The notes beneath the pieces are model-generated. The model was not told the DNA's origin. It did no database searches and was given only the letters and a program-made list of their open reading frames with translations. A stretch of 9,827 nt of DNA from CAILAD01 sp964397085 (GTDB lineage: Bacteria > Patescibacteriota > Saccharimonadia > CAILAD01 > BJGX01): the NCBI GenBank assembly GCA_964397085.1, contig CAYNHH010000031.1, positions 1 through 9,827 on the forward strand, given 5' to 3'. A program made the position numbers and the translations under genes. The first letter of the stretch is position 1, and the number at the start of each line of letters is the position of its first letter. Shown piece by piece: positions 1 through 7,047 of the stretch.

Positions 1-2
1 CG

Positions 3-1256
3 ATAAAACTCGGCTTTGGCCTCAACGCGCGCATTGCTACCAATACAAGCTTTGACCGTAAGAACTATTTCTATCCAGACTCACCCAAGGGCTATCAAAT
101 TACTCAGATGGACGAGCCAATTATACAGGCTGGTAGTGTGGAGATTTTAGTGAATGGAGAGTTTAAGAAGATTGGCGTGCACCATGCACATTTAGAAGAA
201 GATGCTGGTAAGTCTAGCCATCCTATCGGTAGTGATTACAGCTTAGTAGATTTTAATCGGGCCGGTACGCCACTAGTAGAGATTGTTAGTGATCCTGACA
301 TGCATACTCCAGAAGAAGCCAAGCGTTACTTGCAAGAGGTTTATGCTATTGCCACCACGCTTGGAGTAACCCATGGTGATATGGAGCATGGTAATTTCAA
401 ATTTGATCTAAATATTTCAGTGAGCGACACTGATGAGCTTGGCACTCGAACAGAGTTAAAAAACCTTAATTCATTCAGGAATGCTGAACGAGCATTGAAG
501 TATGAAATTCAGCGACAAATTGAGGTGCTTGAAAGTGGTGAAGAGGTTATTCTGGAGACACGCGGCTGGAATGATGCCAAGGCAGTCACAGTCAGTCAAC
601 GTGGCAAAGAACATGCACACGACTATCGATATTTTCCTGAACCAGATTTACCTCCACTGGTATTAAAATCAGACTTTATAGAATCGGTACAAGCTGAAGT
701 GAAGGATGTTGTTTTGCCAATAGCTATCCGTCATAGCTTACAAGAATTGGGTCTTAATTCTGACGAACAAGACATACTTATTGGCCAAGTAAATACTCGA
801 GAAATATTCTTTGCTGCCAGCAAGCTGTTAGACAACAAACAACTTGAGAAAAAAGCGGTAAATTGGCTGGTGGGTGATTACCAAGCTTGGCTCACAGAAA
901 ATAGCGAAGCCAAATCAAAACTTACTGGAAAAGATCTTGCCGACCTAATCAAGCTTGTTGAATCAGGAGACATATCTTCAAAAACTGCCAAAGAAATATT
1001 CCCACTTGTATTAGCCGGTAGTAGCCCTCAAAAAGTCGTTGCTGAAAAGGGGTTAGTACAAATATCAGACGATACTGAATTAGAGAAAATAATTACAGGC
1101 TTCATTACCGACAATCCTCAAGCGGTAGCAGACTATAAATCAGGCAATGCCAAAGCCGCAGGATTTTTTGTAGGACAAGTGATGCAGGCTACTAAGGGTC
1201 AGGCAAATCCTGGTAAAGCCAATACGCTTGTGCTTAAATTATTAAATGAAGCATAA
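3..1256 (+). CDS. gatB: Aspartyl/glutamyl-tRNA(Asn/Gln) amidotransferase subunit B, 5'-truncated by window edge
   Basis: GatB is the kinase/transamidation subunit of GatCAB, which converts misacylated Glu-tRNA(Gln) or Asp-tRNA(Asn) to the cognate amide form in the cytoplasm. The reading frame is open from base 3, before the first ATG at 108, and that upstream stretch already reads as GatB (FDRKNYFYPD, PKGYQITQMDEP), so the gene starts outside the window; about 60 N-terminal residues are missing if it is of usual length (470-480 aa). Family blocks visible in order are HHAHLEEDAGKS, DFNRAGTPLVEIVSDPD, LGTRTELKNLNSFR and HDYRYFPEPDLPP, followed by the helical middle and YqeY-like tail domain that contacts the tRNA (roughly the last 120 residues). 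One block usually written RCDANVS reads KFDLNIS here, so the usual Cys is Phe. The stop is TAA at 1254-1256. The next gene begins 17 bases downstream with no terminator between, so they are probably cotranscribed. Confidence 0.97.
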   Translation: MKLGFGLNARIATNTSFDRKNYFYPDSPKGYQITQMDEPIIQAGSVEILVNGEFKKIGVHHAHLEEDAGKSSHPIGSDYSLVDFNRAGTPLVEIVSDPDMHTPEEAKRYLQEVYAIATTLGVTHGDMEHGNFKFDLNISVSDTDELGTRTELKNLNSFRNAERALKYEIQRQIEVLESGEEVILETRGWNDAKAVTVSQRGKEHAHDYRYFPEPDLPPLVLKSDFIESVQAEVKDVVLPIAIRHSLQELGLNSDEQDILIGQVNTREIFFAASKLLDNKQLEKKAVNWLVGDYQAWLTENSEAKSKLTGKDLADLIKLVESGDISSKTAKEIFPLVLAGSSPQKVVAEKGLVQISDDTELEKIITGFITDNPQAVADYKSGNAKAAGFFVGQVMQATKGQANPGKANTLVLKLLNEA

Positions 1257-1273
1257 TAAATACAAGGATAATT

Positions 1274-1906
1274 TTGAATAATTTTCTACTCATCAATGTC
1301 GAAAAAGCATCCAGCCAACTTGTGAATGGCTTTTATACCTATGGCCCCAGACTGTTGAGAGCATTCTTGTTTTTGGTGCTTGGAATAATATTTGTCAGGT
1401 TATTTTCTGTTTTGCTTGAGCGATTTGTAGGAGTATTAAAACTATCATTTGGCTTTAGAGAAATACTACTAATCATTCTCAAAGGAGCTCTATGGGTATT
1501 GCTTGGCGTTGCAGTATTACAACTGTTAGGACTGTCTAATGTTGCAATAACTATCGGTGCACTCGCAGCAGCGTTTTCTTTTGGTATCTCGCAGGGCGTA
1601 ACTCCTACGGTAAAAGATTTGCTCTCTGGGCTTCAGCTCAGTAGTGACCATGACTTTCGTGTTGGAGACAAAGTAGTTGTAGGTAGCGAGAATATGAGAG
1701 CAGAGGGTTATATTGTAGAAATGGATACAAAAAAAACACGTATTCTAGACGCCAAGGGAGATTTACATGTATTTCCCAATTCTCTCGTTGACCAAAATGA
1801 GTGGACATTACTTGAGCGAGACGAGATCGTACTTGAACATCTGGGTAGAAGTGATATTATTAAGGTTATCAAGCACAAACTAAAGAAAGGGGTCGAACCA
1901 AAATGA
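1274..1906 (+). CDS. Minimal MscS-family mechanosensitive channel-like protein
   Basis: This 210-aa inner-membrane protein is probably a small-conductance mechanosensitive channel homologue that gates with membrane tension. Three hydrophobic segments are visible at about residues 27-47, 63-86 and 90-121. The third is the Ala/Gly-rich pore-type helix (GALAAAFSFGISQG) typical of MscS TM3. It is followed by the beta-domain at about 127-180, with FRVGDKVVVG and a VFPNSLVDQNEW block matching the family's IPN-type motif. The protein ends about 30 residues later, so the alpha/beta domain that completes the cytoplasmic cage of E. coli MscS (286 aa) appears to be absent. The start is TTG at 1274, supported by AAGGA at 1264-1268 with a 5-base spacer; there is no better in-frame start. 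Its TGA stop overlaps the ATG of the next gene (ATGA), which suggests translational coupling. Confidence 0.85.
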   Translation: MNNFLLINVEKASSQLVNGFYTYGPRLLRAFLFLVLGIIFVRLFSVLLERFVGVLKLSFGFREILLIILKGALWVLLGVAVLQLLGLSNVAITIGALAAAFSFGISQGVTPTVKDLLSGLQLSSDHDFRVGDKVVVGSENMRAEGYIVEMDTKKTRILDAKGDLHVFPNSLVDQNEWTLLERDEIVLEHLGRSDIIKVIKHKLKKGVEPK

Positions 1907-2172
1907 CTGGACTCGAAATCGCATTAATAACTGTTATCTCAATCTCAACACTTATACTTACTATCTATACAGTAATATTTTTGGTTGTTTTAGTGAAGGC
2001 TCTCAAGCAGGTTCGCTTAGCTGCAGAAAAAGTACAAGATAGCGCCGACTCAGCTGTAGAGCTTGTGGATGAAGTACGCCGTACCGTGGTAAACCCTGGT
2101 ATCATTGCTATGATGATAGAAAAGTATCTCCATACACGTTCGCGATCAAAAAAATCCGGAGATGACAAATGA
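1903..2172 (+). CDS. Small single-pass membrane protein with charged helical tail
   Basis: I do not recognise a firm family for this 89-aa protein. Residues 5-32 form one long hydrophobic segment (ISTLILTIYTVIFLVVLV). Residues 33-62 are a charged amphipathic stretch with heptad-like spacing (KALKQVRLAAEKVQDSADS), likely a short coiled coil. The C-terminus is basic (TRSRSKKS). This layout resembles DUF948-type membrane proteins, which often sit beside YtxH proteins, but the match is only in architecture. Its ATG overlaps the stop of the MscS-like gene, its own TGA overlaps the ATG of the YtxH-like gene, and AAAGGGG at 1886-1892 lies about 10 bases upstream as a Shine-Dalgarno site. The double overlap implies coordinated production of three membrane proteins, perhaps as partners. 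Confidence 0.85.
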   Translation: MTGLEIALITVISISTLILTIYTVIFLVVLVKALKQVRLAAEKVQDSADSAVELVDEVRRTVVNPGIIAMMIEKYLHTRSRSKKSGDDK

Positions 2173-2636
2173 GCAACGGCAAAGGATTTTTTAAGGGCGT
2201 AATTGTTGGCGGCATTATAGGTAGTGTAGCTGCATTGTTGTACGCACCTAAAAAAGGCGAAGAAATGCGTGCTGACCTTAAGTCTAAGTTGGATACAGCC
2301 AATACCGAGCTTACCCACAAGATGCAAGAAGCTAAGAAGTCTGGTAGTGCAGAGACGAAAGAGCTTATTGCAAAAGCCGAAAAGCTCAAAAAAGAACTTG
2401 AGAACAGAAGTGGTGAATTATCAAAAAGTACTAAGAAAGTTAGTAAAGTAGCATCTGATGAAGCCAAAGTATTGGCTCATCAAGCAGCAGAGCTAACGAT
2501 TGATCTCGCAGCTTCGACTAAAAAAGTTGTCAAACAAGGCCAAAAAGAAGTGACCCGTATGCAGAAAAAAGCTGCAACAGCTCGCGCTAAAAAAGACTAT
2601 GTAGATCACTCCAAGCCGCTCAGCGATAAGAAGTAG
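2169..2636 (+). CDS. YtxH-like membrane-anchored coiled-coil protein
   Basis: This 155-aa protein has the YtxH/general-stress layout: a Gly-rich N-terminal membrane helix at about residues 8-25 (GVIVGGIIGSVAALLYAPKK), directly followed by the family's APKKGEE-type motif, and then a long Lys/Glu/Ala-rich helical region at about 30-145 that probably forms a coiled coil in the cytoplasm. In characterised bacteria such proteins are linked to envelope stress, but no biochemical role is established, so function here is inferred only from the family. The ATG lies within ATGA shared with the previous stop; GGAG at 2158-2161 is 7 bases upstream. The tail resembles apolipoprotein/LEA-like repeats (KKV, AKEL-type turns) but shows no exact repeat. 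Confidence 0.85.
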   Translation: MSNGKGFFKGVIVGGIIGSVAALLYAPKKGEEMRADLKSKLDTANTELTHKMQEAKKSGSAETKELIAKAEKLKKELENRSGELSKSTKKVSKVASDEAKVLAHQAAELTIDLAASTKKVVKQGQKEVTRMQKKAATARAKKDYVDHSKPLSDKK

Positions 2637-2651
2637 TACACGGTAAGTACA

Positions 2652-2915
2652 ATGGTAAATCCTAAAAATAACCCAACTGAAAATACCAAGCGTACCCTAG
2701 ATGCCGCAGGTTTTGATGCAATTAATGAGCTTCTACACAAGCCTGCAAAGCTATTTTGGCTCAACTTCAGAACTGGTTTCACTCGCGGTTTTGCGGGCGT
2801 ACTTGGTGCAGCTGTTGCCATTGTAATTATTGGATTTCTAGTAACGCAATTCGGCGGCCTTCCATATATAGGTGATCTCTTTCAAAAAATTGGTGAAGCT
2901 GCACAAGTGAAGTAG
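2652..2915 (+). CDS. DUF5665-like small membrane protein
   Basis: This 87-aa protein has a polar N-terminus, a helical segment (FDAINELLHKPAKLFWLNF), a hydrophobic helix at about residues 46-67 (GFAGVLGAAVAIVIIGFLV) and a short amphipathic end containing PYIGDLFQKIGEA. The order 'NF-x3-FxRG-GxxxGAxxA-hydrophobic-P-IGD' is the pattern I associate with DUF5665 proteins; their function is unknown. The ATG is 15 bases after the YtxH-like stop, with only a weak Shine-Dalgarno-like sequence (GGTAAG) upstream, so translation may depend on coupling to the previous gene. It is the last member of the envelope gene group before the dnaE promoter. Naming is by motif memory only. Confidence 0.75.
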   Translation: MVNPKNNPTENTKRTLDAAGFDAINELLHKPAKLFWLNFRTGFTRGFAGVLGAAVAIVIIGFLVTQFGGLPYIGDLFQKIGEAAQVK

Positions 2916-2928
2916 ATGATCCTTTTCT

Positions 2929-2945
2929 TTTTACTATGGTAAAAT
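2929..2945 (+). promoter_or_regulatory. Extended -10 promoter of dnaE, embedded in a palindrome
   Basis: TGGTAAAAT at 2937-2945 is an extended -10 element (TGn then TAAAAT at 2940-2945). No convincing -35 hexamer lies 16-18 bases upstream. Transcription should begin near 2952, leaving a leader of about 16 bases that carries the dnaE ribosome binding site. The -10 lies inside a perfect inverted repeat, TTTTAC (2929-2934), loop TATG, GTAAAA (2939-2944), which could be an operator or simply chance in AT-rich sequence. Confidence 0.5.
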
Positions 2946-2954
2946 AAGTAGTAT

Positions 2955-2962
2955 AGAGAGGG
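2955..2962 (+). promoter_or_regulatory. Ribosome binding site that decides the dnaE start
   Basis: The purine run AGAGAGGG sits 6 bases (counting from GAGG) before ATG 2968. It directly abuts the in-frame GTG at 2962, leaving no room for that codon to be used, so ATG 2968 is preferred. Confidence 0.65.
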
Positions 2963-2967
2963 TGAGT

Positions 2968-5900
2968 ATGGCAGAAGCAAAAACTGTTGAAAAAAACGAA
3001 ATTATTGAAAAAGCACGAAGTCAAAAAGACTTCGTTGATTTTGTGCATCTGCATAATCACACGCACTATAGTCTACTCGACGGCCTGCAAAAAGTTCCTG
3101 GCTTACTTGATCATATTCAAGAACTTGGCCAAGAAGCCTGCGCAATTACTGATCATGGGAGCCTGAGCGGCGCCATAGAGTTCTACAAAGCAGCCCGCGA
3201 GCGAGGAATAAAGCCGATTATTGGTATTGAGACCTACGTAGCGCCCCGCACACATCAAGACAAAAACAGTGCTGAAGACCGTACGCCGTTTCACCTTATC
3301 TTGCTCGCAAGTAATATGACTGGTTACAAAAATCTCATGAAGCTCAGTACCATTGCCAACCTAGAAGGGTTCTATTACAAGCCTCGTATTGATCATGATC
3401 TTCTAGAAAAATATAATGAAGGCATCATCTGTCTCTCTGGTTGTGTAGGTGGTGAAGTAGGATCAAATATACTCAATGACAATTATGCCGAAGCCAAAAA
3501 AATTGCCGAGTGGTACAAGTCTGTCTTTGGTAAAGACCGGTATTTCTTAGAGATGCAGCCCCACGTTGAGTGGGAGCCACAAGTAAAGGTAAATGAAGCG
3601 CTAAAGAAAATGAGTAAAGAGCTCGATCTCGACTTAGTGGTGACTGGCGATGCTCACTACTCTAAGCCAGAAGATCACTATCCACACGATATATTGCTCT
3701 GTGTACAGACGGGAAGTACCGTAGAAGACCCCAAGCGAATGAAGCTAGATCAAGATCTTAGTGTACATAGCGGAGCTGAAATTCTTGAGAAATTCAAGGA
3801 CACACCAGAGGCGCTTGCCAATACCGTCAAGATTGCCAAGCGATGTGAGCTTGAGATAGAGCTTGGTAAAATCTTGATACCTCGCTTTCCAGACCTACCA
3901 GAGGGAGAGACGGAGAAAAGCTATTTGCGAAAGCTCGTTTTTGCCGGTGCCGCAAATCGATATACTGATTTGCCAAAGGAAGATCTGCCCGACATTACCG
4001 AAGCCAAAGCAAAAGCTAAGCTCAGTAAAGAAGTATTAGAACGCATTGATTTTGAGCTGGGAGTTATCGCCGACATGGGCTACGAGGGCTATATGCTCAT
4101 TGTTGCAGATCTTATCAACTGGAGCAAAAATCAAGGTATCGTTTGTGGGCCCGGAAGAGGTAGTGCTGCAGGCAGCATTATTGCGTATGTGACCAATATT
4201 ACCGAGCTTGATCCTCTCAAGTACGACTTGTTGTTTGAGCGATTCTTGAATCCAGACAGAATTAGTATGCCAGATATTGATATGGACTACGCCGATGACA
4301 GACGCGAAGAAGTGATAGCTTACGCTACAGAAAAATACGGACAAGAGCGGGTATCGCAAATCATTACATTTGGTATTATGGCGGCCCGCAATGCCCTGCG
4401 AGACACCGGTAGGGTATTGGGTATTCCTTATGGAGAAGTAGATGCTATTGCCAAGCTCATTCCCGCACCAGTACAGGGTCGACACATTCTGCTGTCTAAG
4501 TCTATTGTAGATAGCCCAGAGCTAAAGCAAGAATATGATACTAATTCACGAGCCAAGCAAATTATTGATATTGCTATTAAGCTAGAAGGTACTATTCGTA
4601 ATGCCGGTACACATGCTGCCGGTGTAGTAATTGCCCCAGAAAACCTAGTTGAGTATGTACCGCTTACGCGTGCTAGCAAGGGCGGAATATCTACGCAGTA
4701 TTCAATGAATCCAGTAGAAGAGCTGGGGCTGCTCAAGTTCGATTTTCTTGGGCTCTCCAACCTTACTGTGATTAAAAATACCCTACGTATTATGAAGAAA
4801 GTCTATAACGTTGAGCTTGATGTGACTGAAATACCTATTGATGATAAGAAGACTTTTGAGCTACTTAGTCATGGTGATACCACCGGAGTATTTCAGCTAG
4901 AATCAGCCGGTATGAAGCGCTACATTCGCGATCTCAAGCCCGATAGATTTGAAGATATTATTGCTATGGTCGCCTTGTATCGACCGGGCCCTATGCAGTG
5001 GATAGAAGACTTTATCAATCGTAAGCATAATCCTGATCTCATCACCTACGGACACCCTAAGATGCAAGCAGCACTTGAGAATACCTACGGTATCATTGTG
5101 TACCAAGAGCAAGTCATGCAAATCGCCAAGGATCTTAGCGGTTTTACTGGTGGCCAGGCCGACACACTGCGTAAAGGTATTGGTAAAAAAATTCCTGAAG
5201 TTATTGCCAAAATGAAACAAGAGTTTGTAGAAGGTGCAATTAAGACCTCTAAAGTAGATGAGAAGTTTATAAATGATCTCTGGAAGAGTATTGAAGACTT
5301 TGCAGCCTATTGTTTCAACAAAAGCCACGCAGCTTGCTATGCGCTCATATCGGTACAGACGGCTTACCTCAAAGCTCACTATCCTGCAGCTTTTATGGCT
5401 GCCCTTATGACGAGTGATCATGAGAATATGGATCGTATTAGTATTGAGGTTGCTGAGTGTCGCAAGATGGATATTGAGCTTTTGCCTCCAGATGTCAATG
5501 AGTCATTCTCTGAGTTTGCAGTAGTGCCAGAGACAGGTAATATTCGCTTTGGTCTGGGTGCAGTCAAAAACGTTGGAGCTGGGCCAATCGACAAGATTCT
5601 TGAAGCACGTGCGGAAGGCGGTAAGTTTACAGGCCTAGAGGATTTTTGTACGCGGGTAGAGGCCAGTGTAGTAAATAAAAAAGTTATGGAGTCACTGATA
5701 AAGTGCGGGGCTTTTGATACTATTGGTGATAGAGATTTGCTTCTTAATAATATTTTAGCTATCACGAGCTACGCCAGTAGAGTACAAAAAAGTGCTCTGA
5801 CAGGGCAGATAGATATTTTTGGTAGTCTTGGTATGCAAGAAGAAGCGCCACCTCTAGCACTAGAGCCACCACGTGATAAGATAGATCAGCGCCAACACCT

Positions 5901-6618
5901 TATGTGGGAAAAAGAACTACTCGGGCTATTTATTAGTAGTCATCCTCTCGATGACTTTAGAAATTATTTTGCCTCAAAAGTCCAAAGCATTAAGAAGTAT
6001 TCCAAGATGGACGATGGCAATCAAATAACAATTGGCGGTATCGTAACTGGCTTGCGACAAATATATACCCGCAATAATGACCCCATGGCATTTGCACAGA
6101 TCGAAACTCTTGATGGTGATGTAGAGGTAATTGTGTTTCCACGCACGTTTGAAAAAGACAAAAACATATGGGCGCTTGATAATGTGCTAGAGATCACTGG
6201 CAAGATTAATGCCAAAGACCGCGAAGGGAAGCTGGTAGATGAGCTCAAAGTAATGGCCGACAAAGCCAAGCTTATCAATCACGAGACGGCAAGGCACTTT
6301 CCGCCGCCATCACAAACCATTATGGGCGCAGCACATGTAGACGCTAACGAAATGTTTCCTAGCGCCCAAGATATAGCCAGTATTATTGTGAGCTTGCAAT
6401 CTACCTCAGACAGTCAAAAGTTACTTGGTATCAAAAAGCTTCTTGAGGTGCACCGCGGAGATATCCCGCTGATGTTACATTTTAGTGAATCTGGTCAAAA
6501 GCTAAAGTTACCCAATGGTGTAGATGGGAGTAGTATATTCTTATCGGGCTTGAGTAATATAGTTGGCGAAAAAAATATGACAATTAAAAAAGCCGTCAGT
6601 GAAAAACTAACGGCATAA
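2968..6618 (+). CDS. dnaE: DNA polymerase III subunit alpha (replicative polymerase)
   Basis: This is the catalytic subunit of the replicative C-family DNA polymerase, 1216 aa from ATG 2968 (a GTG two codons upstream is less likely). After a 24-residue leader comes the PHP domain: HLHNHTHYSLLDG from residue 27, ITDHGS, GIETYVAPR, LSGCVGG and TGDAHYSKPED, so the metal-binding residues look intact, unlike the degenerate E. coli PHP. The palm has GPGRGS at about 394-399, PDIDMDY with catalytic Asp436 and Asp438, and the third Asp592 in KFDFLGL. A helix-hairpin-helix region follows at about 865-930. QIDIF at 947-951 matches the internal beta-clamp-binding motif position (QADMF in E. coli). An OB fold lies at about 1019-1100 (GGIVTGLRQIYT, DPMAFAQIE, VEVIVFP), then a C-terminal region of about 115 residues. 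The gene has its own promoter; its 3' end carries a hairpin acting on the opposite strand. Confidence 0.98.
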   Translation: MAEAKTVEKNEIIEKARSQKDFVDFVHLHNHTHYSLLDGLQKVPGLLDHIQELGQEACAITDHGSLSGAIEFYKAARERGIKPIIGIETYVAPRTHQDKNSAEDRTPFHLILLASNMTGYKNLMKLSTIANLEGFYYKPRIDHDLLEKYNEGIICLSGCVGGEVGSNILNDNYAEAKKIAEWYKSVFGKDRYFLEMQPHVEWEPQVKVNEALKKMSKELDLDLVVTGDAHYSKPEDHYPHDILLCVQTGSTVEDPKRMKLDQDLSVHSGAEILEKFKDTPEALANTVKIAKRCELEIELGKILIPRFPDLPEGETEKSYLRKLVFAGAANRYTDLPKEDLPDITEAKAKAKLSKEVLERIDFELGVIADMGYEGYMLIVADLINWSKNQGIVCGPGRGSAAGSIIAYVTNITELDPLKYDLLFERFLNPDRISMPDIDMDYADDRREEVIAYATEKYGQERVSQIITFGIMAARNALRDTGRVLGIPYGEVDAIAKLIPAPVQGRHILLSKSIVDSPELKQEYDTNSRAKQIIDIAIKLEGTIRNAGTHAAGVVIAPENLVEYVPLTRASKGGISTQYSMNPVEELGLLKFDFLGLSNLTVIKNTLRIMKKVYNVELDVTEIPIDDKKTFELLSHGDTTGVFQLESAGMKRYIRDLKPDRFEDIIAMVALYRPGPMQWIEDFINRKHNPDLITYGHPKMQAALENTYGIIVYQEQVMQIAKDLSGFTGGQADTLRKGIGKKIPEVIAKMKQEFVEGAIKTSKVDEKFINDLWKSIEDFAAYCFNKSHAACYALISVQTAYLKAHYPAAFMAALMTSDHENMDRISIEVAECRKMDIELLPPDVNESFSEFAVVPETGNIRFGLGAVKNVGAGPIDKILEARAEGGKFTGLEDFCTRVEASVVNKKVMESLIKCGAFDTIGDRDLLLNNILAITSYASRVQKSALTGQIDIFGSLGMQEEAPPLALEPPRDKIDQRQHLMWEKELLGLFISSHPLDDFRNYFASKVQSIKKYSKMDDGNQITIGGIVTGLRQIYTRNNDPMAFAQIETLDGDVEVIVFPRTFEKDKNIWALDNVLEITGKINAKDREGKLVDELKVMADKAKLINHETARHFPPPSQTIMGAAHVDANEMFPSAQDIASIIVSLQSTSDSQKLLGIKKLLEVHRGDIPLMLHFSESGQKLKLPNGVDGSSIFLSGLSNIVGEKNMTIKKAVSEKLTA
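6586..6614 (-). terminator. Minus-strand intrinsic terminator inside the dnaE 3' end
   Basis: GCCGT-C-AGT (6592-6600), loop GAAAA, ACT-A-ACGGC (6606-6614) form an 8-bp stem with one mismatch. Read on the minus strand the stem is followed by six T residues (A run at 6586-6591). On the plus strand it lacks a T tract, so it should stop convergent transcription entering dnaE, not dnaE itself. Confidence 0.6.
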
Positions 6619-6640
6619 AGATACCAGACCCTCTACCATC

Positions 6641-6777
6641 TCCGTCATTCCCTATCGAATCAGCTTGTTGAATTCGGGTACGGAATCTAGAAAAAGAATA
6701 ACTAGAAAAAGAATAAAACGAAACAATGTATTTTCTAGATCCTGAATAAATTCGCTGTACAGCGAACAGGACGACAG
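6641..6777. repeat. REPIN/MITE-like palindromic intergenic element
   Basis: Two REP-like arms lie in inverted orientation. The left arm starts CCGTCATTCC (6642-6651), contains a hairpin CGAATCA/TGAATTCG (6656-6676) nested in ATTCC/GGAAT, and ends in TCTAGAAAA. The right arm is TTTTCTAGATCCTG (6731-6744), then the perfect 16-bp palindrome TTCGCTGTACAGCGAA (6751-6766), then CAGGACGACAG. The outer ends are related as imperfect terminal inverted repeats and the inner CTAGAAAA/TTTTCTAG ends match perfectly. The layout and the GTCATTCC.../...GGAATCTAG wording resemble widespread bacterial intergenic palindromic repeats. There is no coding capacity. It fills most of the gap between dnaE and the terminator of the convergent operon. 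Confidence 0.65.
6687..6716. repeat. Perfect 15-bp tandem duplication inside the palindromic element
   Basis: CTAGAAAAAGAATAA occurs twice with no gap, at 6687-6701 and 6702-6716. It duplicates the inner edge of the left arm of the element, consistent with a slippage or excision/insertion event there. Confidence 0.9.
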
Positions 6778-6797
6778 AAACGTGTAGATCAACTAAT

Positions 6798-6829
6798 AAA
6801 AAAACCGCAAGCCCTTTTGGGGCTTACGG
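6798..6829 (-). terminator. Intrinsic terminator of the five-gene minus-strand operon
   Basis: On the minus strand CCG-T-AAGCCC, loop CAAAA, GGGCTT-G-CGG form a 9-bp stem with one mismatch, directly followed by seven T residues (A run at 6798-6804). It lies 27 bases after the stop of the 58-aa gene. On the plus strand there is no T run. Confidence 0.88.
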
Positions 6830-6856
6830 CCACTGCAATTTGAGTGTAGAGCCAGA

Positions 6857-7033
6857 TCAGCTCAACAAGCCAACTATTGCCTCGGCAACGGCAAGGATTA
6901 TCCCAAGTACCATGATCGCCATCAGAAACATCAACACTGCCATGAGACCACCAAAAGGTGATTCATCGAGTGCTTCTTTCCAATCCATGATGTATTCAAT
7001 CAGTGTTTTTGCACTTCGAGTAATACTATTCAT
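6857..7033 (-). CDS. 58-aa single-pass membrane protein, function unknown
   Basis: This short gene reads from ATG at 7033-7031 to TGA at 6859-6857. AAGGAG (7044-7039) lies 5 bases before the ATG, an ideal Shine-Dalgarno site, which is the main reason to call it. The N-terminal half is polar (MNSITRSAKTLIEYIMDWKE, then ALDESPFGG). Residues about 29-51 are strongly hydrophobic (GLMAVLMFLMAIMVLGIILA), followed by VAEAIVGLLS to the end. It is the last gene of the operon, 14 bases after the 87-aa gene and just before the terminator. I do not recognise a family. It could be a small membrane anchor, a regulatory peptide or a holin-like protein; nothing in the sequence separates these. The opposite-strand frame over the same bases has no ribosome binding site and is a shadow. 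Confidence 0.75.
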   Translation of the reverse strand: MNSITRSAKTLIEYIMDWKEALDESPFGGLMAVLMFLMAIMVLGIILAVAEAIVGLLS

Positions 7034-7047
7034 TGCTGCTCCTTATT

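Noticed and set aside
2962..2967. dnaE start at GTG 2962
   Set aside because: The purine-rich ribosome site touches this GTG, leaving no spacer; ATG 2968 has a 6-base spacer.
4903..5421. Minus-strand open frame of 172 codons within dnaE
   Set aside because: It is antisense to highly conserved polymerase sequence, has no promoter or ribosome site, and reads as non-protein-like.
6687..6716. Start of a CRISPR array
   Set aside because: The 15-bp repeats are directly adjacent with no spacers and only two copies.
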